Shown here: one piece after another, positions 14,525-25,200 of the stretch
Position numbering within the stretch: the first letter of the stretch is position 1
Layout of the letters: each line of letters starts with the position of its first letter
Source of the DNA: Cardiocondyla obscurior
Lineage: Eukaryota; Arthropoda; Insecta; Hymenoptera; Formicidae
NCBI RefSeq assembly: GCF_019399895.1
Contig: NC_091877.1
Location: 1,054,001 to 1,118,000, forward strand
Reading direction: 5' to 3'
Length of the DNA stretch: 64,000 bases
Notes under the pieces: generated by a model
Database searches by the model: none
The model's input: the letters and a program-made list of their open reading frames with translations, nothing else
Told to the model about the DNA's origin: nothing
Program-made: the position numbers and the translations under genes

Positions 14525-14630
14525 GATCCTATTACCGGGCCACAGGATTAAGCCCGATGTACGGAAGATCGCCCCGGACGATCGCCAACTAACTTCCGCG
14601 TTATCCTCTCGTCCGCCGATCGTTTTTCCC
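14525..14630 (+). repeat. Dispersed ~100-bp repeat, well preserved copy
   Basis: The blocks GATCCTATTACCGGGCCACA, GGATTAAGCCCGATGTACGG, GACGATCGCCAACTAACTTC and CGCGTTATCCTCTCGTCC match the copies at 10,718 and 13,367. This copy borders the GC-rich region upstream of the Beat-family gene. Confidence 0.55.
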
Positions 14631-14639
14631 GCAGCGGAG

Positions 14640-16146
14640 ACCCGACGTCGTGGTAGCGGCGGCGCGCGGCGGTACGGAGCGGTCCGATGTGAGGAAACGA
14701 CGACGACGACGACGCGATACGCCGGCGAGTTCGAGAGAGGGACAGACGGCAGCCTCCGTCCGCGCTCCACCGACCGGAGCGTATTTCGCCAATTTCGTTA
14801 GCGCCCGCACGGACGCGCGGGCGCGCGCTCTCACCCTCCGCTGCGCATACACGCACGTACCTACACCCGCGCGCGCGCGCGAACGTGGAAGTGAGAAACG
14901 CGTATGTACGAAACGCACCGAAAGAGAGAGGCGGTCCTCGCGCCAGAAAGAGAGAGACGGAAGATTTTGCAGCGATCATCGACTTGGAGAACGGCGCAGT
15001 CGCCCAGGAACCAACTCGAACTCACTCACCCTGCCCGCCCCCTACTTCCCCGCTTTCCGTCCCGCTACCCTCTCTCGCTCTCGTGGACTCCCCTCGACCT
15101 CTACCCGATCGTTCTATCCTTCTCGCCCGCTTTTCGCCCCGCGCTGCCAGGTGGTCTTCTACCCTCCTCAAGCGCCGCCACCATCGGGCACAACCACCTC
15201 CACCGCCAGAACCACTGCCATCACCTCCACCACCACCAGCACCACAGTCGGCAGCGGTACCAGCAGCAGCAGCAGCAGTAGCAGTAGCAGTTGCAGCAGC
15301 AGCAGCAGTACTGCCGTCGCTACCACCTCCTTGACACTTCGTCGCATCTCTCTCTCTTTTTCTCTTTCTCTCTTCCTCACTCCTTCCGTCTCTCCTCTCT
15401 TTCCCTCGTACGTCCCCCTCCCCTTCGCCCCGTTCCTTTCGACTCGCCGCACCGACCCTCTCGCGTGCGCCTCGGCGCCTCGTCCTCCTCCGGTACCGAT
15501 GCCGCAGTACTGACTGCTTTCCGCGGAAGGTGGAAACCCGTGTAACGCGGCCGTATATAGATTTTCAATTAGTCAAGGGGCGGCTGTGTAGGAAATTATG
15601 TGTCGCGTGTCGCCGCGAGTCACCGCGAGTACTTGAAAAACCCGTCGCCGCCGCCGACGCCGTCAGCATCGTGCTATTCGGATCTCGCTACCCTTTGCGA
15701 TTCTCGTTGCGCGCGCGAGTGGAGAAACCGCGTGCGCCTCCCGCGCGCGGGTACCGCGTCGCGTCTTATTGCGCGCGTGTTGCGCTTCGTTGCGGCCGGT
15801 CAACGTGGAAAGATCGATTGCTCACCGACGCGTTTCAGAGAGAAGAAAAAAAAAAAAAAAAAAAAAACGGGCAACAAAAAGGAAAGGAAAAGCGCGTACG
15901 AGTTCGCGACGGTCGAGTGTTTACCGGGATCACGTTGTGGACTCGATTCCTATCCTATCTCCCGTTCGTCCTGTGTGAAGAACGATGACGACTTATCGGC
16001 AGTGACAGCGGTCGCGAAGGTACGGAGATAGATTCGATCTCCGCCTGCCACGTCGCGTTGCGCTGCGTTGCGCCGCGCCGAGCGCATCATCATCGCGGAG
16101 CGTCCCCGGCGATCTTGGAGAACCAGGATCACTCGCGGGAGCGAGG
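14640..16146 (+). promoter_or_regulatory. GC- and CpG-rich 5' region / leader of the Beat-family gene
   Basis: This stretch is far richer in G, C and CpG than its surroundings and ends at the start codon at 16,147. It holds trinucleotide tracts (ACG, CAG/AGC, CAC), CT-rich tracts (about 15,040-15,120 and 15,345-15,400) and an A-rich run near 15,845. Overlapping frames stay open for up to 287 codons but are Arg/Ser/Thr/Pro-rich, a product of base composition, so I read them as non-coding. I expect the transcription start and 5' untranslated region in this interval, but I cannot place the start base. A CpG-rich promoter of this kind suits a developmental gene with a very long first intron; that is inference. 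Confidence 0.5.
15243..15320. repeat. CAG/AGC-rich triplet repeat tract
   Basis: Interrupted CAG, AGT and AGC triplets, preceded by CAC-rich triplets. The tract lies about 0.85 kb upstream of the Beat-family start codon, probably in the leader or promoter, and could vary in length between individuals. Confidence 0.75.
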
Positions 16147-16216
16147 ATGTTGCGCGCGGCCTTCGCCGTCCTACTGCCCCGGCTCCTCATATTGTTGTCG
16201 CTGCTGATCCATTCAG
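16147..16216 (+). CDS. Beat-family gene, exon 1 (signal peptide)
   Basis: The exon encodes MLRAAFAVLLPRLLILLSLL followed by IHS and the first base of a Gly codon; the donor is CAG|GTACGCG. This ATG starts a classic secretion signal. The one-base overhang pairs with the two-base start of exon 2 to make Gly24, which fixes both the start and the splice phase. The bases before ATG (GCGAGG) fit an insect start context only loosely. Confidence 0.88.
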
Positions 16217-19200
16217 GTACGCGATCGGTCATATTTCTCAGATAAAGTGCAATATATTACACCGCGCGAGACGCGGATCGAGAGAGACGGATTTTGTCGC
16301 ATCTAGGTTTCTAAGGCGCACTTCGTTCTTCTCGGATAAGCGTATAACTTTCACAATCGAATAAAGCGACGTTCTATTAAAGTCTCGGAGTGGATTTTTA
16401 ACACCGAAATCGGTAGAGAAACGACGCGAGAGAATGAGAAAGAGAGAGAGAAATGTATGTATAATCAGAACTGCAAATAGTTGTGATTTGATAACCATTG
16501 ATAACACGCTACATGCTAAAAGATTTTAATACTTAGAAATATATATTTCACATAAGCCGGATGGGTAAATTTTATAAGATTAAAAAAAAAAAAAGACTCT
16601 GAATAGGATTGAGTTAAATTGAATCGCGAACGTAAAACTATCTTCAGTCCGTGCAGTGAAGATGTGGTCACTATTGTGAATCGGCGTCGACAATAACGAA
16701 TCTACGGGAACAAAGCCCTCCCTGCGAGCAGGAGGTACCGAAATTCCATTTTTTTTTCGTGCGTACGCGCGTTTGACGTGCCAGGCATATTTTCATTGTT
16801 CCGTCCAAGTTCAATAGCATGAATCGCAACTGATTTGCGAAATAAAGCGCCGCGCGAAAAAATAATTCGAGCTACTTCGCTCGCCCACCGCGATGAGGTT
16901 CATTATATGAGATGCGAATTAGTAAATTAACGAACCAGCTAAACGCTCGACGCAAATGTCGCAATTATCTTGAAATCGCTCGATTAAATCGCCGACAAAG
17001 AGGGGCCGGATATGTACGCGTGTATTGACAAATGCATACCCTTGTGCACGGCTCGTCTAGCTTGCTCGCGCGCGGCAAAATGCAACGTGACATGGAGGAA
17101 TAAAAACCAGAAGAATAAAAGCTAGACGAATAAAAGCTAGTACACAAAGCGCCATGCATTTATGTATATCCATGCAAAGCGCCGGGAATAACAATATCTA
17201 GTCGCGTTTACGAAAGACCTCTTCGATCGCGATAAACAAAAATTCGCGAGTCGATATAATTGAATTACGGCGAAGTTATCGGGCCGGCAGAGAATCTCGA
17301 AGAGTCAAATGGAATTTAAATGGCCGCGTCTCGGTTTACACAGCGACGGTGGCTCGCGAATTATTTTCGCTCAGCCTGAATAAATTGGAATAACAGCCGG
17401 GCAGAAAAATCGCCGAAATCTCCCACGCCGCTCCGTACTTTTTCCTTCGCATTATATCGGTCCAATCGAACCCGCGGTGTTTCGCTTCGAAATTAGTTGG
17501 CTGATTTAACTCCCCCGGTCTGGTATCGAGCGCATTTTTAGTATCCACGACGGAACTTTGTTTTAAGTTCGTACTTAATTAAAACACTCGCCGTGCGATC
17601 GCGAGGCATGGCCGCCACCGCCGCCGACCGTCTTTACCTATGAAATACCGAGTTTGTGGAGTGTATAACTACTGTTTGCGAATCGGTCGAGATAATGGAA
17701 CGGTCGGCGGTGGCGACGACGACGGTGGCGGCGGCTTCGAACAAACCATTGTCGTTCGGGAACGATGGGGGTTGCCCTTTCACCGCGCTTCGTCGTGCGC
17801 ATCGATCGCCATAAACAAAATTCAGAAATTGTCACTAAAGAAGTTGCAAAATACCACCCTTCTTTTTTTTATTTTCAGTCCTCGATGTTCGGCGTTCATC
17901 GAACCCGCCCGGCGTGCCCTCGCGATTGAATTGAATTTAGTTGACCGCTTTAACCCAATTCTCTTTTGACGAACGTATTTTTAGCGAGCCGCCACCGCCG
18001 CCGCGCGAAATTTTCGCCGCGATCTCTTAATTAATTAAAACATTCGACACGCGAGCGGCGTCTTCGCGTATGGTGCTCGAGTTTGCGATGGGTAACTAAT
18101 CGTTTGTAAATCGACGGACGGGGTCGGTGGTAATGGGACGATCGACAGCTTCAAACAGCGATTATCGTTCGGAAATTGCCCCCCTTCAGCTCGCAACTAC
18201 ACATCAACCGTAGTCGGAATAAACCCGTACGATTTAGCGCGTCTTACCGGCCAGCCGTTAAATGCGCATTGTCACGTTACGTTCGTTTAAGTGAGATTAA
18301 GATTTCTAAGAACGTCTTTACGATCACGTTTTATTTATAACGGCCAATTACCGTACCTCGCCTCGTTTATCTCATTGCGATACGCCTCGCGAGATCGCGC
18401 GATACTATTTTAAAGCGCGCCGAACTACGGCGCGTATCTGACCCGCGCAATTTGCAAATTATTATTATTACCGTGTTTGCGAGAATTAACATATCGCGGC
18501 TGCGCACACACTTTTCGACGATACGCGTGACCGGTTATCGGATGACAGAGCTATTTGTACAAATGTTTTCGCTTCATTATACATTCTAAAATTTACATAT
18601 TGGCTATTCGTGGGAAAATATATTCTACCGATTGATAACTATTTTAAAGTTAAAAATCGAACGGGTCTAATTTTCGGCAGAACGGCAGTAATATTTAATC
18701 TTGAAAAACAGAACGCCATAAATATATCTATATGTATAAATTAGATATATATATATATGTGTACACGGGATGTAATATTTTACGTCAAAATAACATGACA
18801 TCTGTTATTCATTAGGACGACTCGATGTTCTTTAATTTTGAACGTGTCCAAAAACGGAAACGACGAATCGAATATTTATAAATTAACTCATTTCACCCCT
18901 CGATCCAACCTGAACCTTCTGAAGCTAATCCGCGAAGAAACGACCGAAATCTACGTAGCGGCGAGCCTAAAATAACAACGATAGTCGAGGAAAGAGAAAA
19001 AGAAATATAACGCGAAATTTGCATTCCCTGGCCAACAAGCGTCACGGATTATTCAAAGTATTTCATACCGCGGCAAATCGCGAAAATTTCATTCGCACGG
19101 GCGAACCAGGGCGGGAGAGGAGAATGAGAGAGGAGAGAAAAAAAAAAAAAAGCAACCCATGCGTTGCGTACCCCTCGTTAAATGCATAAACTCGCCCCGC

Positions 19201-22200
19201 ATTAGCGCGCGTGGGCGACGTCGCGTAAAAATGTCAAGACCCAGCCGATATCGCGGCCACGACAATTAAAGAGCCTGAATACTCGGGACACTTGCGGAAG
19301 AGCGTCAGCGAGGTCGACGGCGGCGGCGGCACTTAGCCATCGACCGGTCAACGCGAGCGGACCCGATTTCAAAGTTAAATCGAGTTTGAACTTTGAACCG
19401 CGATCGCGACGCTGGAACCAAAACCTGATGGCAAAGTGTGTGGGACTGAGAGTTAACGCACGCTATCGTGGCTCCGCCGGTTCGAAACCGAAAGAACACG
19501 ACTTCTCGCTTATCGTCATCGCGGCCGGCGGTTTCCTTTCCCGCGAGCGCGAACGGCGACGATGCGTCTTTTCGAGGGACGTTTCCCAATCGGAGCCCAC
19601 CGCGAACGGGCACGGCCGTGTGAGGCAATCCGCGTTACGGCGGCGATCTCGCACGAGGATTTCGGAATCGGTAGATAGCGTTCGCGCGAAACTGTGTTAC
19701 AATGGATCGTTAACCCAAGTACCATAATTGGCTCAATTTCCAATAAAGCCCGACCGAATGGCGGCGGCACTGTACGACTCCGCTTAAATAAAACAATACC
19801 ACGCACACCGACACTTTGCTCGCTCCCCGCGTCGCTCCTCTCCCCGAGCCCCTCCACTTTCAGCTCCCTCCTCGCTCGATGAATCTCCATGCAAAACAGT
19901 AATCAAAGATACTACATTTTTTATCGCGCGTACCGCGCGCGACGTCGCGCATAATTTAATATATAAAACGTCCGGCAAACTTAATTATGTTCAGACGAGA
20001 TTTATTAGCCTGTCACGAGTGTCCCGTCATTTCTCGCGGGCGGAAAACTGACGGACCCCGATACAAAAGTATCGAATCAGATATTGATTCATGAATCCTC
20101 GTGCTCGCGGATTTTACAATTTCACGCCAAGGTACGATACTCTTGTAAAAGCTCTTATGAAAGCTCGGGGACCCCATCAAGTTTTAAGAGGGAATTGATT
20201 AATAAATTCATTTATTTAATTCAATCCATTTTCAGATACAAATGAATCTGACTTGATACGAAATGCTCGATAAGATTAAATTTTATACCATTATCAATGT
20301 AGAATCTTGTTCAGCTGCGATAATCTCCATTTCTCTTGCTAAATGAATTTTTCCGTCTATATTCTTTTTATTTGCTCGCTTTATCCAAAGGTGACGGTCG
20401 CATAAATCGATAGCGGATGTCGCAGACAGGAGAAGGGTGGACGGGCTTTGTTTAATAATTGTCTCATAATCTCGAATCTCCGCGCTACGTGATCACGCAC
20501 GTCGCCGCACTCGTCGTTGTCGGAAGATAACAAAGCGGGCGCGTTGTATTTTTTATATTCGCGAGCCCGTATGTATCTCGCGCTCGCTCGCTTCGCATAC
20601 AGCGAGTTTCCAAGCGGCGAGTCCCCCTCCCCGCGTCGTTAAAATAAACAGAATCACTTGTCGAGGTAATTCTGCTTATCACTCTCTCCGCATGCATCGC
20701 GGAGGTTTACGATACGCCCGTGAATAAATAAAAAGATATATGCACGCGCAAGTAAAAGAGGTATCGGACGTCGATTGCGTGCCCGTTCTCTACCTCGGCA
20801 ATTCTCACCTGGTTCGACAATGCGGTGCGTAACCCGCCCTCGACTCCCAACGACGCCTCCTCGCACATAATTTTCCTCCGGTTTCGGGCTTATTTTACGG
20901 CCTTAATTTACCTCTAGGAGGCGGTAAATTTAATATTTTTTTTTTATCTGCCCAGTCGCTCCCCTACCACCACCGCCACCTCTAATTTCATATCATTTGA
21001 ATGTGGAAAAACGCGAAAAAATATCGCGATGCCCCGGATAAGGAGTGCATGTACCGTTTAACACGACCGTTTGTCCGAATGATTAACACCCACGTGTTCC
21101 CGTCCCGGACATACCTCTTTTACTTTTTTTTTTGCGATATAAACATATAATTTTACAGCCTGCTTGTATGCTCATATTCCGAGTCTTGATTTAAGCTATT
21201 TTTTTTTTTTTTAACACCGAAACCGTAGTTAAGCGTGGCAATAAAATGAAGCGAAAATTGCTCAGATCTCGAAACTGGATTTTTTAGATGGCGTCATAAA
21301 AAAAAAGAAAGAGAGAGAAAGAGGGAGAGAGAGAGAGAAAAGAGATACTACCAAAAAGTTTCGCAGAGATCGTGTAAAAATGTTTCACAAGTAATTTAAC
21401 AAGCCGCCTGCTCGCTCAACGAGCGAGAAGCACCAGTAAAAAGACTTATTCATGCATCGGATATATAATTATTGCGCGTGTATTTTGTTCGTCTAGCTTG
21501 AAAGGATTCCCGTTGGCAGACAACGGCGAAGCACGCGGCGCGGCGTAACTTGTTCCTTTTCGCGGGCCATTAATTACACACGCGAAGCAAATCTATCGGA
21601 AAGCATTATCATCGCGGCACGTCAAAATTATGTACTTACCCGGGCATCCCGCTGTTCGCGCTGCTGCGCCGTGATTAATTACAGCAACTCGATCGTTTTA
21701 TCACTTTTTCCGCCCGTCGTGAAGCGCTATATCGCCGTAACGTTATACGAGACGGTTACGGATTCGACGAAGACCGCAAATAAAACGCATAATTACGCCC
21801 TTTTTCCCTTCGCTCGTGCTGTTAACCCGAGTTAACCGGCTTATCTTTTATCCCGTTTTCCGATTCGCCGTTCGCCTTAACTTTGACTTATACCGCACTC
21901 CCCGAGACGCCTGTATTGTATTCCCGCAACGCGTATCCATTCGTACACGGATGGCTGACTTTAGCAGATTCTTTTCCTCGGTTGAGCCCTTATTACACGG
22001 GAAATTCCAATATTTGTGTGCTTGAGGAGGGAAAACAGCGCGCACGGTCGTAGCTATCGCAGCGCGCGAGCGAGTGAGCAGATAAAATAATAAGGCAACA
22101 AACGATCGCGACTCCTCCACCTACCAACCTACCCTACCATCCTTCCTTCCTTCCTTCCTTCCTTCCTTCTACCCACGAAATCCGGCCGAGTGATATACGC

Positions 22201-25200
22201 ACGTCGGATTTTCCTCTCGCCTCTTTATTACGAAATGACGACGAGTTTAATTCGTATATCGCTGTACTCGCACGGCGGATATTAAAATAATCACACGCTC
22301 GAATAGACTAATAATACATAATATGAGTAATAATGGAACTAATGCAGCATATGCATTTCAATTACAAATATTGCCACACGCGCATGCTGAAACATCAGAG
22401 CCGTAGATGCGGGCTCGAGTGCGTTTCGATAATTTCGGCGGATCGGCCATTTAAATAATTCCCGCTCCCGTGACTCGTTTTCCCCGCACGAGATAAATGC
22501 GCACGCGATACACGTTCTAATGTACAGATATCCGAAATGACTATTTAATAAACGTGACCGATTATCAGCGGCGTGAATTAGCGCCGCGCCGCCGGCGCCT
22601 AAAGCCCCATTTAAATAAACACATAAATCTAACTTGCAGCGTGCATACACATTCCGCCGCCTATTCCGAGCATCACGCAACGTCGGGATTTCCTAAAATC
22701 TGGAAGTCTCCGGAGGTGTAGTTGCGGATTAACGCCCCGCGCCGCGCGGCGAACAAATTTATAATCTCGCCGACGATACGTTCAGCAGCGGGGATTAATC
22801 CTCGCATTACGGTCTTGATTTACAGTGGCAAATCACGCGCGCGCCCGCGAGTAGCTCCTCGCCCGGATGGATGCAGCGGCGTTGACGTACGAATAAGCAA
22901 GCGAATTAATAAATATCTTCTCTCGGCGGATGCAAGCCTTGTCCGCAGGTTGGCTCGTCGTTGTCGCCGACCGACCCCGCCGCCTTCGTCGTTTCTCTGT
23001 CGCGTGATCCTCCTTGTTCCGTACGCCTCCCCAATCGCGTTTAATTAAATCGACCGTGTCCGCGTCCGTCACGAGCACGTGCTAACAAACGCGCCGCGTC
23101 ACGTCGCGTCGCCGAGGCAAAGCGCGGGCGAAGGCGGCGCGTCGCTCTCTCGATGGGCCAAAAAGATACAAGCCGGTAATGGTAAATGTTTCATTAGCGC
23201 GAAGCGAGGCAAATTTGCAGAGTGCGGAGTAATATCGCGGCTCGGGGATCGCGATAACGCGGGCACGTATACGTGCACAGACGCCGGCGAGCACGCACGC
23301 ACACACCCACGTCGCGCAACATCCTCGTCGCGTTCGCGTCGCGTCGGGACGGGAGAAGCCGCGGCAATCGTCGCCCGCTTTTATCCAATTTATTTCTCGC
23401 GCGTGCCCGAGCGGCTTAACGCGTACGCGGCTTTGTATTTACATGCGCGAGGAAGAGCCGGAGATTTGTTCGCGTCTTAGGGCCCGGTCGGCATCTCGCG
23501 CTTACGAGACGTGTATCTCACCGCGCGCTATGAGACCGCGCAAATAAAATCGCTATCTCTCTCTCTCTCTCTCCCTTCCTCTTTCTTCGTCTCGTAATTC
23601 TCGTATGTAGAAGAGATGGATGAGGAAGAAGATAAATCAGGCACGACTAGATTTTCACTCAGGACGCGGGAACGCCCGAGTGCCAAACTAAGAGAAACGC
23701 TGTTTATTTCGACGCGGTGATTTCGTTTCGCGGCGCGTCAGAATCTTTCAAGTTACGGTCGACTGAATACGGAGCCGTCTTACCGAGATAACGACGGGGA
23801 AGGAGGCTCTAAACCGCGTCGTCTTGTGCTTTCGCATTAATATCGAAATTTCGCCAGATGAGCAGCGGGCTAACGTCCGTATAAAACGCTCCCGTCTCAA
23901 AGAGGTTCGTTAGTTCTCGATTCAATAGCGGCGAAAAATAAACGAGTCGCCCGAGTGCTTAAGGTCCGCGATAGAGACGGAAATCGATTTTGGAACTCCG
24001 AGAGATTAACAATTCAATCGACTCCGCGATTGCTACCCGGGTACGCAATCGTTTCGCTCCGAGGGTAATTTCAAGAATTGTTTACTCTTACGGTTTGCGC
24101 GGAAAATTAGGTATCGGCCGGCTATCAGTAATCTAAACTTTATTAAATATATAGCGGGATGAAAAAAAATGAAGCTGCATCTCGCGGGCGTACGCCGCTA
24201 CACTTGGACTACAAATATCCATTTTGCCGGAATGAAAAGCGGGAAGAACCGCATTGACTAGGACGTTATATGAAGGATCGTGTAACAGCGAACCAACAAG
24301 TGACGTGAACAATTCGAAACAATCAGCTATTTGTAACACAAAAGATGAACAGCCATCTATTCACTTTATTGTTACGCCATTTCACTTTCGTGGCCATACG
24401 TTTTGCATATTACTTCGTCAGCTATTTTTTTTTTTCCTATATGTTTAATCACTTTGTTGCCAATCAACAACGTGACGCGATACGAGAGTTTAATAAAAGC
24501 TATTGATAGCGAATCAACAATTGCACAAAACTGCTGTATCGCATTGAAGAATACAACACGGGGAGGAAAAAAAAAAAAAGAAAAAAAAATAGAAATAAAA
24601 TAAAACAAAGAAATAAAAAAAAAAAAATTTGTCAAACGAGGGAGGCAGCATCTGTTGAAATCACACGGCGATATCAGCGAGCGTATTATTTTGACATCGT
24701 GATATTTCCGGTGCGCGATAATTATCATAGCGTCACGTACATGTAGGTACGTCTGTCCCGTCCGTTTCGCGAAACTGTTTCCGTCCCCGCGCGATAACCG
24801 GGGCCGCTCGTTTTTCGCTCTATCATTCCGCGACGGGCGTGGGATTTAAATTCAGGGGCGCAGATATTAACTGGTAAAATCGACCGAGGCCGTCGCGCAT
24901 ATTTCACTCCGCGTTATCGGCTCGCGGTGCTTTAGGAAAATAACAAGGCAACATACGGCGAGGATCAATTATCGGGTTCAAGGAGCAGCGGCGGCGGCGG
25001 CGTCGGGAATAGTACCGCCGGGCCGTCGGTATTGAATTTATCGCAGCAGCTTATTTCCGCCAGTTGAAAGGAATATTTATACGGACAGGGGGGGACTAAT
25101 TTATCTCGCAAGGCGTTTTATCGGCTGTGTTCGATCGGACATTCGTGAGCGGTTTTTTTTTTATTTCGCCCCGAAAGCCCCAAGCCGTCGCGCGCCATCC

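Larger units (their letters stand above)
1..14640. other. Long region without a supportable gene
   Basis: I scanned both strands and found no reading frame with recognisable domains and no convincing chain of exons. Open frames here are short, low in complexity and often run through homopolymers. The region alternates between AT-rich parts (about 2.0-3.9 kb) and CpG-rich parts (4-14 kb). It holds poly-A and poly-T runs, short simple repeats and several copies of a dispersed repeat listed separately. It is probably the 5' flank of the Beat-family gene that starts at 16,147, but a small untranslated exon of that gene or of an unseen gene could lie here. Confidence 0.6.

Noticed and set aside
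14650..15513. A 287-codon + strand frame before the Beat-family gene
   Set aside because: It is made of Arg, Ser, Thr and Pro runs from triplet repeats and CT tracts. Overlapping frames on both strands are also open, which is the effect of GC-rich, stop-poor sequence. It shows no domain.
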